Origin: JAAYED01 sp040772225
GTDB lineage: Bacteria; Chloroflexota; Anaerolineae; UBA1429
NCBI GenBank assembly: GCA_040772225.1
Contig: JAXGYO010000002.1
Location: forward strand, 1,302,001-1,366,000
DNA: 64,000 nucleotides
Reading direction: 5' to 3'
Under the pieces are notes generated by a model. It saw nothing but the letters and a program-made list of their open reading frames with translations, was not told the origin of the DNA and did no database searches. Made by a program: the position numbers and the translations under genes. The stretch's first letter is position 1. Every line of letters starts with the position of its first letter. Of this stretch, positions 1-8,110 are shown piece after piece.

Positions 1-740
1 TCTCGGACCGTGTTCAGCATGTTCGCGAGCCCACTTCCCATCTGACCGTTGGCATTGCCGCCAGGCAACCAGCGGAGCGGCAGCTCGGTCCACACGACAC
101 CTTCTCGCAGCTTCGCCGCGGCCAGCGCACGTCCCCAAAGGGCCAGCATCTCCAGCGACCGGCGATTGAACACCTGGTGCGAGATCTCGACGAGACCGGC
201 TCCTGCCTCAACCAGTCTCAGCGCGGCCGAAAGAGAGTCGGGCGTCGTACTGCTGGTGCGGAACCCCTGTGTATCGGTGACAATGCCTGTCAGCAGACAG
301 GTTGCGATCGTCTCATCCATGGACACGCCCAGAGCATCGATCACCCGAAGCACGATCTCTGCGGTGGACGATGCTTCCTCCACGAGATTGACCGTGCCGT
401 AACCGTCATTGGTCACATGATGATCGATGACCAGCAGGGGCAGATCCTTCATTGTCTGGGGGTCATAGACCTTGCCCATACGCCGCAGATCGCTGGCATC
501 CACAGCGATCACGGCCTCTACGTCGCCCCGGGCTTGCTGCTCATAGGCATCAACACCCGGCAGGAACATGATCTCGTCGGGGACAGCATCCTGGCAAGCG
601 AGCACGACATCCTTGCCGAGCGACCGCAGTGCCCAGGCCAGTCCCAACGAGGACCCGATCGTGTCGCCGTCGGGATCCACATGCGACACGATCAGAAACC
701 TGTGGTAGCGACTAATCTCCTGTACTATCTTGCTCAGCAT
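1..740 (-). CDS. nrnA: DHH-family phosphoesterase, NrnA-like oligoribonuclease/pAp phosphatase (partial)
   Basis: This frame has no stop before the left edge, so the gene is incomplete; 246 codons are visible. The N-terminus shows the DHH-family motif SHVDPDGD (about residues 19-26), the DHH motif itself in VIDHH (about 105-109), and the later conserved segment TGIVTDTQGFRTSST. These are the Mn-binding motifs of NrnA proteins, which degrade nanoRNAs and dephosphorylate 3'-phosphoadenosine 5'-phosphate in the cytoplasm. The ATG at 740 lies inside the end of rbfA (29-nt overlap), so it is the distal gene of the nusA-infB-rbfA transcript and probably translationally coupled. The rbfA-nrnA order is common in Gram-positive bacteria. 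The DHHA1 domain would lie partly outside the window. Confidence 0.9.
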   Translation of the reverse strand, partial: MLSKIVQEISRYHRFLIVSHVDPDGDTIGSSLGLAWALRSLGKDVVLACQDAVPDEIMFLPGVDAYEQQARGDVEAVIAVDASDLRRMGKVYDPQTMKDLPLLVIDHHVTNDGYGTVNLVEEASSTAEIVLRVIDALGVSMDETIATCLLTGIVTDTQGFRTSSTTPDSLSAALRLVEAGAGLVEISHQVFNRRSLEMLALWGRALAAAKLREGVVWTELPLRWLPGGNANGQMGSGLANMLNTVR

Positions 741-1128
741 CGCTATCGCCAGACCCCTCCTGGAGCTCGCGCTCCTCGCGCAGCTTGTCAAAGAGCTGAT
801 CCATGTGCTCACCATACTGCCAGGAGCGGTCAACCTCGAAAATGAGTTCGGGCGTCCAGGGCCAGTGCAATAGCCTGGCGAGTTCACGCCGCAGCACGCC
901 CCGGGCACTCTCGAGACCGACCAGACCTTCCTTAATCGCCTCTTCGTCAGCGTAGGATGCCACATACACCCGAGCAATGCGGCGATCGCGAGTGAGCCTG
1001 ACCTCTGTGATCGTGAGCGCATCCACCCGTGGATCGCGCACCTTCTCTCGCAGAATCACAGTCAGCTCCTGCTGAATAAACGAGTCGGCCCGTTCTTTCC
1101 TGTGTGCCATATTACCAGAGCTGTTCAC
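712..1128 (-). CDS. rbfA: 30S ribosome-binding factor A
   Basis: The 138-residue product has the KH-type RbfA fold signature: the N-terminal helix RADSFIQQELTVILRE, then DPRV, ITEVRLTRDRRIARVYVA and the C-terminal stretch TPELIFEVDRS. RbfA assists late maturation of the 16S rRNA 5' end and cold adaptation in the cytoplasm. I kept the GTG at 1128 because a TAGGA sequence lies just upstream; an in-frame ATG at 1110 has no good ribosome-binding site and is the alternative. The gene starts 8 nt after infB and its acidic tail (GDSDAEQDSTGD) overlaps the start of nrnA, so it sits in the middle of one minus-strand operon. Confidence 0.93.
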   Translation of the reverse strand: MNSSGNMAHRKERADSFIQQELTVILREKVRDPRVDALTITEVRLTRDRRIARVYVASYADEEAIKEGLVGLESARGVLRRELARLLHWPWTPELIFEVDRSWQYGEHMDQLFDKLREERELQEGSGDSDAEQDSTGD

Positions 1129-1136
1129 GTAGAATC

Positions 1137-3029
1137 CTATCTCTTTTGTTCGCGAGTGTAGAACTCGATGATGTCATCTTCCTGTATGTCATTGGCTCCA
1201 TCAACGCCGATCCCACACTCCAGGCCAGTGGTGACCTCACGGACATCCTCAGTGAATCGCTTGAGCGAGGAGACGCGACCCTGGTGGATCTGCTTGCCAT
1301 CACGGACGATTCTAGCAGTCGCGTTGCGCAAACCGCGCCCCTCAGAAATCTGTGCCCCGGCGATCAGCCCCACCCGGGAGATCTTGTAGACCTGCCGGAC
1401 TATCGCCCGCCCCTGCAACACGTCTTCATATTCGGGCTCGAGCATGCCGGTCAGCGCCTTTTCCACATCCTCAATCACGCGATAGATGATGTCATACACC
1501 CGGATATCGACACCCTCGGCCTCCGCCAGACGCTCCGCCGACGGGTCGACCCCCACGCTAAAGCCGATGATAACAGCGTTTGATGCCACCGCAAGCATGA
1601 CATCCGACTCGGCGATGGTCCCTACCCCTTCGTGCACAAAGGTCACCGAGAGGTCTTTGACCTCGATCTGCTCCAGCGAATTGCGGATAGGTTCGAGGCT
1701 CCCCTGCACATCTGCCTTGAGAATCAGATTGAGCGATTGGACTTTGCCGGCCTGAGCCTGGCTAAAGACCTCTTCAAGCGTCAGTGCCGCCGTCGGATGA
1801 GAGCTCTTGCTGTGGTGCTCCTCAACTCGTTGCTCTGCCAGTTCGCGTGCCTTGCGCTCGGTCTCGACGGCGATAAAGCTATCTCCAGCCGCCGGAACAT
1901 CGCGCAACCCGATCACAACAGCGGGCGTCGAAGGCCCGGCCTTGTCCAGCGTTGCACCGGTATAGTCAAACATGGCGCGAATCTTGCCATACGTCAGGCC
2001 GACAACGATCGAGTCTCCCGCCTGCAGCGTCCCCTCCTGCACCAGGAGTGTCGCCGTAGAGCCTCGCGACCGGTCCAGGCGCCCTTCCACAACCACGCCC
2101 TCAGCGGTGCGGCGGGGATTCGCCTTCAGGTCTGCCATCTCAGCGACGATGAGGATGTTGTCCAGCAGCGCACCGATACCCTCCTGGGTTCGGGCGGACA
2201 CGGGAACGCAGATCGTCTCGCCTCCCCAATCCTCAGGCACCAGTCCGAGATCAGACAACTGCTGCTTGACATGATCGGGGTTAGCGGAGGCCAGGTCCAT
2301 CTTGTTCAGCGCCACCACGATGGGCACTTGGGCAGCACGGGCGTGGTCTATGGCCTCCCGTGTTTGCGGCTGAACACCATCATCCGCGGCCACAACAAGG
2401 ACGGCGATATCGGTGACGCTGGCACCGCGAGCCCGCATGGCCGTAAAGGCCTCGTGACCGGGGGTATCCAAAAAGGTGATGAGCTCACCCTTGACGTCGA
2501 CCTGATAGGCGCCAATGTGCTGTGTGATGCCACCGGCCTCTGACGCCTGAACGCTGGTTCTACGGATGACGTCCAGGAGCGACGTCTTGCCATGGTCTAC
2601 ATGGCCCAGAATAGTGACCACGGGAGGCCGCGGACGCAGATACTTGGCCTCTTCCTCTGTGTATTCGCGCCGCTTGCGCACGGCCACTGGCGTGGCCTCG
2701 GCCTGCAGCTCCTCTTCCGGCTCCTCAACCGTTGGCTCCACCACGCGAAAGCCCATGTCCTCAGCGACGATCGCCGCGGTGTCATAGTCGATCTGCTGGT
2801 TAATATTGGCCATCACGCCCGCATTCATCAGCTCTTTGATCAGCTCAATTGGGCTGCGATGCATCAGATCGGCGAGATCACGCACGGTGATTGCCGGGGG
2901 CAGTTCGATATCCATCGATTCAGGCTTTGCCTTGGCCCTGGTGTCGACCTTGGGTTCGGGCGCGGAATGAACGGGGCTGCTCTGCTGGTTCCCCCGAGAA
3001 GGCCTGTTATAGCGTGTATTCCGTTTCAT
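1137..3029 (-). CDS. infB: Translation initiation factor IF-2
   Basis: The 630-residue GTPase delivers fMet-tRNA to the 30S subunit. After a short basic N-terminus comes one IF2_N module (about residues 45-95), then the G domain with G1 GHVDHGKT (142-149), G3 DTPGHE (188-193) and G4 NKMD (242-245), followed by domains II-IV. The N-terminal region is short compared with the long repeats of many IF-2 proteins. The ATG at 3029 follows an AGGGGG ribosome-binding site at good spacing. It lies in the nusA-ylxR-infB-rbfA operon, but a 274-nt interval separates it from ylxR and holds a small coupled reading frame (3179-3307). Confidence 0.97.
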   Translation of the reverse strand: MKRNTRYNRPSRGNQQSSPVHSAPEPKVDTRAKAKPESMDIELPPAITVRDLADLMHRSPIELIKELMNAGVMANINQQIDYDTAAIVAEDMGFRVVEPTVEEPEEELQAEATPVAVRKRREYTEEEAKYLRPRPPVVTILGHVDHGKTSLLDVIRRTSVQASEAGGITQHIGAYQVDVKGELITFLDTPGHEAFTAMRARGASVTDIAVLVVAADDGVQPQTREAIDHARAAQVPIVVALNKMDLASANPDHVKQQLSDLGLVPEDWGGETICVPVSARTQEGIGALLDNILIVAEMADLKANPRRTAEGVVVEGRLDRSRGSTATLLVQEGTLQAGDSIVVGLTYGKIRAMFDYTGATLDKAGPSTPAVVIGLRDVPAAGDSFIAVETERKARELAEQRVEEHHSKSSHPTAALTLEEVFSQAQAGKVQSLNLILKADVQGSLEPIRNSLEQIEVKDLSVTFVHEGVGTIAESDVMLAVASNAVIIGFSVGVDPSAERLAEAEGVDIRVYDIIYRVIEDVEKALTGMLEPEYEDVLQGRAIVRQVYKISRVGLIAGAQISEGRGLRNATARIVRDGKQIHQGRVSSLKRFTEDVREVTTGLECGIGVDGANDIQEDDIIEFYTREQKR

Positions 3030-3178
3030 GTATATCCCCCTTATTGCCCAAACACCAGACGCCAGAAACGGCGACGGCGATCAGGATCGATGTCAAGGAC
3101 AAAAGCTTAGGTCCGACAGGCAGAAGGGTTACCGGGGAAAGCAGGGGAGGGAGTGCCAGATCGAGCTGCCGTGAAAGG

Positions 3179-3307
3179 TTACATCCCCTGCTCCTGCAAT
3201 CCATGGCGCCCGACACCCTCTGCCAGCGCCCGAGCTACCTGCTCCACCCACTCACAGACTCGTGAGCTCTCGTTCTCGATGCCGGATCTCGTTCCGCTCC
3301 GAATCAT
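3179..3307 (-). CDS. Possible 42-residue peptide coupled to ylxR
   Basis: A 42-codon frame begins with an ATG that overlaps the ylxR stop codon as ATGA, the usual signature of translational coupling. It ends at TAA (3179-3181), 149 nt before infB. The peptide starts MIRSGTRSG and has a central amphipathic stretch with VCEWVEQVARALAEGVG. In many bacteria a YlxQ/L7Ae protein sits at this place, but this peptide is far too short and shows no L7Ae motif. The position and overlap are observed; that it is translated or functional is inference. It could be a chance frame. Confidence 0.3.
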   Translation of the reverse strand: MIRSGTRSGIENESSRVCEWVEQVARALAEGVGRHGLQEQGM

Positions 3308-3606
3308 GACTCTGGAACCCCATCGACACTTTCATCGAGCTCTGGAAGACTCTCCGCATAGGCTCTCAAGCGCGCATCATCCTCGTCGGAGAGCGTCATC
3401 TTGAGCGCCCGGTTCAGTAGCTTGTGATCGAGCGCACTCTGCCAGCATCTGCGATTGGCGCAGAGATAAGCCCCGCGCCCCGCCTGCTTGCCGGTAGGAT
3501 CTACCACTGCTTTGCCCTCGGGCGTGCGCACAATGCGAACCAACTCGCGCTTGGTAGCGGTCTGCCGGCAGCCGATGCAAGTTCGTTGTGGCTTTTTCCT
3601 GGCCAT
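3304..3606 (-). CDS. ylxR: YlxR family RNA-binding protein (RnpM type)
   Basis: The 100-residue basic protein has the DUF448/YlxR signature: TCIGCR near the N-terminus, then RELVRIVRTPEG, DPTGKQAGRGAYLC and a helical C-terminus. YlxR proteins bind RNA; in Bacillus subtilis the homologue modulates RNase P. The ATG at 3606 is 15 nt from the nusA stop, and the nusA-ylxR-infB order is the standard Gram-positive arrangement. The stop codon overlaps the start of a possible 42-residue peptide. Identification rests on the CxxC-like TCIGC motif, GRGAYLC and context. Confidence 0.93.
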   Translation of the reverse strand: MARKKPQRTCIGCRQTATKRELVRIVRTPEGKAVVDPTGKQAGRGAYLCANRRCWQSALDHKLLNRALKMTLSDEDDARLRAYAESLPELDESVDGVPES

Positions 3607-3621
3607 GGCCTGCGCCCCGTC

Positions 3622-5364
3622 CTAATCCCAGTCTTCTCCCCAGCCCGTACGATCGCGACGCTTGTGCTGCTTTCGCGCGACAACACGGCCGAGTTCCTCG
3701 TCATACTCAAATCGCCGGTCGCGGCGCGTCTTGCTCTTGTCACGCGAGCGGTCCGACTCGTCTTCTTCCTCTTCGACCTCGGGCACAACGCTCAGATCCA
3801 GTTCGGCGGCGAAATCCTCAATCGCGACCGCCTCCGGCTCCTCACTCCTCGCCCCTTCGGCCTGCTCGTCCTCACCTGATGCCGGCTCCTCGCCCGATGG
3901 CGACTCCTCAGCCTCCGCTGGCTCAGTATCGGGCTCCGCCACAGCCTCGGCAGGCTCCGCGACCTCTTCTGTCACAAGAGCCGCCTCATCCTCGACGGCA
4001 ACTTCCATGGATGCACCTTCTTCGGGCATCTCGGCAACAATCTCCTCGGTCTCGCTGAGGCTGTCACCGGTTACCGCGGCCACTTCCAGAGCCAGTTCCT
4101 CGAGGGTAGGCACTGCGACCTCATCTGAGATTTCCTCAAGCTCGCCTGCCTGGGCGATTTCCCCAGCGGCCTCTTCCTCCGGCCCGGCCACCTCGTCTCC
4201 GTCACCGTCTTCGAGTAGAGCCTCGGCCTGGGCCAGGAGCGCCGCAGCCGCGAGCCGTGCCTCTTTGCGCTCCCGGGAGCGCTCCTCGGCCTCAGCCATC
4301 TCCAGAGCCAACTGCTCGCGTTCTTGCTCAGCCTCTGCTTCACTCTTGATATCGATACGCCAGCCGGTGAGACGCGCGGCCAAACGGGCATTCTGCCCCT
4401 CTTTGCCGATCGCCAGCGACAGCGCACGGTCTGGGACGATGACCTTGGCGTTCTTTTCCACCGGGTTTAGATAGACGTCGATCACTTTGGCAGGACTGAG
4501 CGCATTGGCGATATACACGCGCTCATCCTTGTTCCACTCGACCACATCGATCTTTTCACCCACCAGCTCGTTGACAATGTTCTGGATACGGACGCCGCGC
4601 ATGCCCACGCACGAGCCTACTGGATCCACACCGGACTGCAGCGCCGCCACGGCGACTTTGGAGCGAAAGCCGGGCTCTCGAGCGATCCCCTTGACCTCGA
4701 CCGTACCGCTGTATATCTCGGGAACCTCGAGCTCCAGCAGCCGCTTGAGCAGGTCCGGGTGCGTCCGCGAAACCGTGATCTGCGGGCCCCTGACGCTGCG
4801 CTCAACGGCGACGATATAGACACGAATGCGCTGGCCAAACCGATAGTGCTCACGGGGAATCTGCTCGCTGCGCGGCAGAATTGCCTCGGCCTTGCCCAGG
4901 CTCACCACGACGTTATTGGACCGCGCATCTACATTTCGGATGGTACCATTGACCAACTCGCCCTCGCGCTCGGCGTATTCGACATAGACCGAATCCCGCT
5001 CAGCCTCGCGAATGCGTTGTGTGATGACCTGCTTGGCCGTTTGCGCAGCGATGCGACCAAAGTTCCTGGGCTTGACCTCGACATCAACAAAGTCGCCCAC
5101 TTTGGCGCTCGCGTCGATCAGATGGGCCTCGTCAAGTGCGATCTCGTTGCCCTCGTCTTCGACTTGCTCAGTCACGACCTTTTTGACATACACCTGGGCC
5201 TGACCGGTACGCGGATCAAGCGTTACGCTCACATTCTGGCTGGAGCCGTAATTTCGTTTGTACGCCGAAACAAGCGCCATCTCGATCGCCTCGAGAATAA
5301 CTCGCGGATCAAGATTGCGGTCTGCGGCCAACTGCGTGATAGCGATCTCGAACTCGCTCTTCAT
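3622..5364 (-). CDS. nusA: Transcription termination/antitermination factor NusA
   Basis: NusA binds RNA polymerase and modulates pausing, intrinsic termination and antitermination. The 580-residue product has the N-terminal RNAP-binding domain (1-125), the S1 domain (about 135-200), KH1 with DPVGSCVGMRG (248-257) and KH2 with LAIGKEGQNARLAARLTGW (317-335). After residue 345 there is an unusually long, Glu/Ala-rich acidic tail of about 200 residues ending in a basic-acidic patch with DRTGWGEDWD. The upstream in-frame codons to 5457 are rejected because ATG 5364 follows GGGAGG and begins with the family start MKSEFE. No rimP precedes it. A promoter and an attenuator-like hairpin lie in its leader. 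Confidence 0.96.
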   Translation of the reverse strand: MKSEFEIAITQLAADRNLDPRVILEAIEMALVSAYKRNYGSSQNVSVTLDPRTGQAQVYVKKVVTEQVEDEGNEIALDEAHLIDASAKVGDFVDVEVKPRNFGRIAAQTAKQVITQRIREAERDSVYVEYAEREGELVNGTIRNVDARSNNVVVSLGKAEAILPRSEQIPREHYRFGQRIRVYIVAVERSVRGPQITVSRTHPDLLKRLLELEVPEIYSGTVEVKGIAREPGFRSKVAVAALQSGVDPVGSCVGMRGVRIQNIVNELVGEKIDVVEWNKDERVYIANALSPAKVIDVYLNPVEKNAKVIVPDRALSLAIGKEGQNARLAARLTGWRIDIKSEAEAEQEREQLALEMAEAEERSRERKEARLAAAALLAQAEALLEDGDGDEVAGPEEEAAGEIAQAGELEEISDEVAVPTLEELALEVAAVTGDSLSETEEIVAEMPEEGASMEVAVEDEAALVTEEVAEPAEAVAEPDTEPAEAEESPSGEEPASGEDEQAEGARSEEPEAVAIEDFAAELDLSVVPEVEEEEDESDRSRDKSKTRRDRRFEYDEELGRVVARKQHKRRDRTGWGEDWD

Positions 5365-5400
5365 ACTGCCCCTGCCCTCCCGTAACCGATACCAGACGTC

Positions 5401-5435
5401 CGCAAAAGAAAAAGTGGGAGAAAAACGCCCACTTT
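5401..5435 (-). terminator. Attenuator-like intrinsic terminator in the nusA leader
   Basis: Read on the minus strand, an 8-bp perfect stem AAAGTGGG / CCCACTTT (5411-5418 and 5428-5435) with a 9-nt loop is followed by TTTTTCTTTT. It lies between the nusA promoter and the nusA ATG, about 40 nt upstream of the start, so it would stop transcripts inside the leader. It cannot be the trxA terminator, which is a separate hairpin further upstream (5541-5570). NusA stimulates intrinsic termination, so autoregulation is a natural inference. Confidence 0.65.
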
Positions 5436-5456
5436 GCCCAGCGGATCTTTGAGCCA

Positions 5457-5484
5457 ATTATACCATTTCTCGACCCACTGGCAA
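5457..5484 (-). promoter_or_regulatory. Promoter of the nusA operon
   Basis: On the minus strand TTGCCA is followed by 16 nt and TATAAT; TGG precedes the -10, giving an extended -10 element. Transcription would start near 5450 and give a leader of about 85 nt that contains the attenuator-like hairpin. Confidence 0.7.
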
Positions 5485-5540
5485 ACATCGCGTCTTGACA
5501 GAACGGCTGTTCGCTACCCTCGTAGCCAGGTTCAGCCTGC

Positions 5541-5570
5541 AAACAAAACGCCCCCGAGATGACGAGGGCG
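5541..5570 (-). terminator. Intrinsic terminator after csoR-trxA
   Basis: On the minus strand an 8-bp stem CGCCCTCG / CGGGGGCG with a 6-nt loop is followed by TTTTGTTT. It lies about 30 nt past the trxA stop, closing the csoR-trxA transcript and separating it from the nusA promoter. Confidence 0.85.
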
Positions 5571-5599
5571 AACTTGACGCTGACAGCTCGAGAAGCGAT

Positions 5600-5923
5600 C
5601 TAGAGGTATCGCTGCACCTTTTTGTCCAGAACGCCCAGCGGCATGTGGCCCGTTAGGTGCTCCACTGCCTCACCCTGCCTAAAGACCACAAGAGTCGGCA
5701 GGTTCATGACGCCATACCGTGCTGCCACGTCGGGGAACGCCTGCACATCGACCTTGACCACGGTCAAGCGATCCGCATAGCGGTCCGCAATCTGCGCCAG
5801 CAGGGGCTCCATCATACGGCAAGGACCACACCACTCGGCCCAAAAGTCCACGAGTACGCTGCACGACGCCTCAAGCACATCCGTCTGCCAGTTCTGTTCG
5901 CTCGTCTCCCGGATTTTCCCCAC
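5600..5923 (-). CDS. trxA: Thioredoxin
   Basis: The protein of 107 residues from GTG 5923 is a normal-length thioredoxin. It carries the active site WCGPC in FWAEWCGPCRMM, the cis-proline in NLPTLVVF and a conserved Lys/Asp core (VVKVDV). It reduces disulfides in the cytoplasm using thioredoxin reductase, which is not in the window. A longer frame begins with TTG at 5950, only 3 nt from csoR; the GTG is preferred because it gives the standard length. Transcription with a CsoR-type copper repressor suggests a role in thiol or copper stress, but that is inference from context. Confidence 0.93.
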   Translation of the reverse strand: MGKIRETSEQNWQTDVLEASCSVLVDFWAEWCGPCRMMEPLLAQIADRYADRLTVVKVDVQAFPDVAARYGVMNLPTLVVFRQGEAVEHLTGHMPLGVLDKKVQRYL

Positions 5924-5953
5924 GCCTCGCTCTTTTCGCAGCCCTGCCAACGA

Positions 5954-6286
5954 TCAGCCGGGCTGAGAAGGATCATTCTCTGGGACACTGCCCCCTGGGT
6001 CCGCATCGGGTGGCCTGGCAAACTGCCAAAAGTAAGACATCACCCGCTCGAGGCCCTCGGAGCCCTCGCCCTCTCGCGCCGTAATCAGACAGCGCTCAAT
6101 GTGCGCCCCCATGATCAGCATCCCCGTCTTGTCCAACGCGGCACGCGCCGCCAGAAGCTGGGTGACGATGGCCTCGCAGTCCCGCTCGTCCTCCACCATC
6201 CGTTGGATCCCGCGTATCTGGCCCTCCACGCGGCGCAGCCGGGTCAGTATCTCACCTTTTTCACGCTCACCGGCCCCATCACTCAC
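5954..6286 (-). CDS. csoR: CsoR/FrmR-family metal- or thiol-sensing repressor
   Basis: The 110-residue all-helical protein begins with a CsoR-family helix, ILTRLRRVEGQIRGIQRMV. The Cu(I) ligand pattern Cys-His-Cys is present: DC followed by GAHIERC, where His and the second Cys are four residues apart as in CsoR. These proteins form tetramers that release DNA on binding metal or sulfur species. GTG 6286 is chosen because GAGGTG lies 8 nt upstream; the frame is open to 6322. It is co-transcribed with trxA rather than with a copper ATPase, so the inducer could be copper or a reactive sulfur species. A partly palindromic TATACCC-TCGA-GGTGTTA lies just upstream (6291-6308) and could be its operator. 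Confidence 0.85.
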   Translation of the reverse strand: MSDGAGEREKGEILTRLRRVEGQIRGIQRMVEDERDCEAIVTQLLAARAALDKTGMLIMGAHIERCLITAREGEGSEGLERVMSYFWQFARPPDADPGGSVPENDPSQPG

Positions 6287-6596
6287 GCTGTTAACACCTC
6301 GAGGGTATAGGCCCCGCGGCACAGATACGCTTACAGAGTGCTCAAGAGTATAGACGCGCCTCCCAAACCCGTCAAAACACGTGCGTCCTGCTCACCCGTT
6401 TGCAGCCAAGAGTCCGCGCAATGCGCCTCCTGAGCACTGACTCCCCGGTTGGATCATCGTTTGAGCGATCCTTACTGCCATGGTCCGTCGTTGGCTGAGC
6501 GAACACGGATGGCCAACTCGCAGGAGCGCTCCCTTGGACACCACACGCAGATGTGGTAAACTTCCCGACGCTAGACAGTCAAGTCCAAGGAGCAGC

Positions 6597-7358
6597 ATGC
6601 CTCGACGTATCTTATTGCCCATCTTGATCGCCATTATGTGTCTGGTCACCGCGATTCCGGCGGTCGCCGCGCCACTGCTTCAGGATGAGGTTCGGGTGGA
6701 GATCATCTCACCGGGGAGCGGCACTCAGGTCCGGGGCCGGGTGCCCATTGTCGGATCGGTCATCGTCCCCGGCTTTCAGTTCTACAAGGTGGAGTGGGGT
6801 ATCGGACCCAACCCCTCACAGTGGGCGGTGATCGGTAGCCTGCACGATCAGCAGGTCACCAATAATCAGCTTGAGGTGTGGGACACGACCATTCTGCCGG
6901 ACGACGTCTACACCTTGCGCTTGACCGGCGTCAAGACAGACGGTAACTGGGTGGAGTACTTTGTCCGCAATCTGCAGGTCGCGAACAGTGCCCCCGCAGC
7001 GACAACCACACCTACGGAAACACCCACACCTGAAGGCACGCTTACGCCCACGCCGACGCCCGACCAGCAGACGCCCGACCAGCAGACGCCCGCGCCACCC
7101 GTGAACGAGACGCCTGAGGCTGGCTCGGATGCCGAGACAGAGCCGATCAACGAGACTACCCCGGGCGTTCAGATCATCGCACCCACAGCGGCGCTGATGC
7201 GGCCGACGCCAACCCCCATTCCGGATGATGCCGAGGGCGCGGGCCTCCTGCCCTTTGACACAGAGTCTCTCAAGGACGCCTTTGTCTTTGGTGCCATGGC
7301 GATGGGCGCGGTCTTTGCTCTGGTGGGCATCGTGTTTGGCTTGCGGAGACTCTTTTAG
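6597..7358 (+). CDS. Membrane-anchored surface protein with Thr/Pro-rich linker
   Basis: The 253-residue product starts at ATG 6597 behind AAGGAG. It has a signal peptide (MPRRILLPILIAIMCLV...AVAAP), then an Ig-like beta domain (about 30-130: IISPGSGTQVRGRVPIVGSV ... DDVYTLRLTGV), a linker dominated by TPT/PTPT and DQQTP repeats, and a C-terminal transmembrane helix followed by RRLF. The layout is that of an extracellular domain on a flexible stalk. Its function is unknown; the N-terminal fold resembles Big/CopC-like modules of surface proteins. It reads upstream of pth on the plus strand but is probably a separate unit. Confidence 0.8.
   Translation: MPRRILLPILIAIMCLVTAIPAVAAPLLQDEVRVEIISPGSGTQVRGRVPIVGSVIVPGFQFYKVEWGIGPNPSQWAVIGSLHDQQVTNNQLEVWDTTILPDDVYTLRLTGVKTDGNWVEYFVRNLQVANSAPAATTTPTETPTPEGTLTPTPTPDQQTPDQQTPAPPVNETPEAGSDAETEPINETTPGVQIIAPTAALMRPTPTPIPDDAEGAGLLPFDTESLKDAFVFGAMAMGAVFALVGIVFGLRRLF
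7061..7090 (+). repeat. Exact 15-bp tandem duplication in the linker
   Basis: The unit CGACCAGCAGACGCC occurs twice head to tail, encoding DQQTP twice inside the Thr/Pro stalk. Such in-frame repeats can change stalk length by slippage. Confidence 0.9.
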
Positions 7359-7463
7359 GCGTTAGCCCGTCTCGCCTGATACATCGGACTCATACTCTAC
7401 GGGCTGCCCGAACAATCGCGGGTAGCCTGTATTCTTTGCCGTCAAAGAGGTCAGAGCAGCATC

Positions 7464-8102
7464 GTGCCACGACAACCCTACTCTCAAACCACAAACTGCC
7501 CCTCCTCGCAGTGGACGCTCGTCGCCGGGCTGGGGAATCCTGGCGCTGATTACGCGGCGCACCGGCATAACATCGGCTTTCGTTGTATCGACGCTATCGC
7601 CGAGCGTCACGGGATAGCACTTGGCAAGAAGCGGTTCAAGGGGCTGTACGGAGAGGGGCGCGTGCGGGAGAGCCATGTTGTCCTGCTCAAACCCCAGACA
7701 TTCATGAATGACAGCGGCTCATCTGTGGCTCCCGCGAGCCGCTGGTACAAGGTGGATCCCGGCCAGATTATCGTGATCTATGATGACCTGGACCTGCCCT
7801 TTGGGCGCATACGGGTGCGCCCTGGCGGCGGCAGCGGTGGACACAACGGCATCCGTTCCATCATCCGGGAGCTTGGCTCTGAGGATTTCGTGCGCATTCG
7901 CGTCGGTATCGGCAGGCCCGCCCAGGGTGACCCGGTCGACTATGTACTGAATGCCTTTGACCGAGAGCAGGCGCCCTACATTCCCGATATCTGCGCCCGC
8001 GTCAACCAGATCGTCACCACCTTGCTGAGCGAGGGAGTCAAAGAGGCCATGAACCTGTTCAACGGCCTTGACTCGGTCAGGCCCGGATCCGAGAACGAAT
8101 AA
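7464..8102 (+). CDS. pth: Peptidyl-tRNA hydrolase
   Basis: Pth releases tRNA from peptidyl-tRNA that has dropped off the ribosome. The catalytic Asn and His regions are visible as VAGLGNPG and HRHNIGF, followed by LLKPQTFMNDSG, DDLDLPFGRIRVRPGG and GSGGHNGIRSI. The 212-residue length includes about 17 extra N-terminal residues from the GTG start at 7464; the conserved part begins at TLVAGLGNPG. The stop is 8 nt before mfd, and pth-mfd is a conserved gene pair in many Gram-positive bacteria. Confidence 0.95.
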   Translation: MPRQPYSQTTNCPSSQWTLVAGLGNPGADYAAHRHNIGFRCIDAIAERHGIALGKKRFKGLYGEGRVRESHVVLLKPQTFMNDSGSSVAPASRWYKVDPGQIIVIYDDLDLPFGRIRVRPGGGSGGHNGIRSIIRELGSEDFVRIRVGIGRPAQGDPVDYVLNAFDREQAPYIPDICARVNQIVTTLLSEGVKEAMNLFNGLDSVRPGSENE

Positions 8103-8110
8103 GGAACACC

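Noticed and set aside
3007..3216. 69-codon minus-strand frame overlapping the infB start
   Set aside because: It overlaps the infB start out of frame, and the overlap with infB's own ribosome-binding site makes it unlikely.
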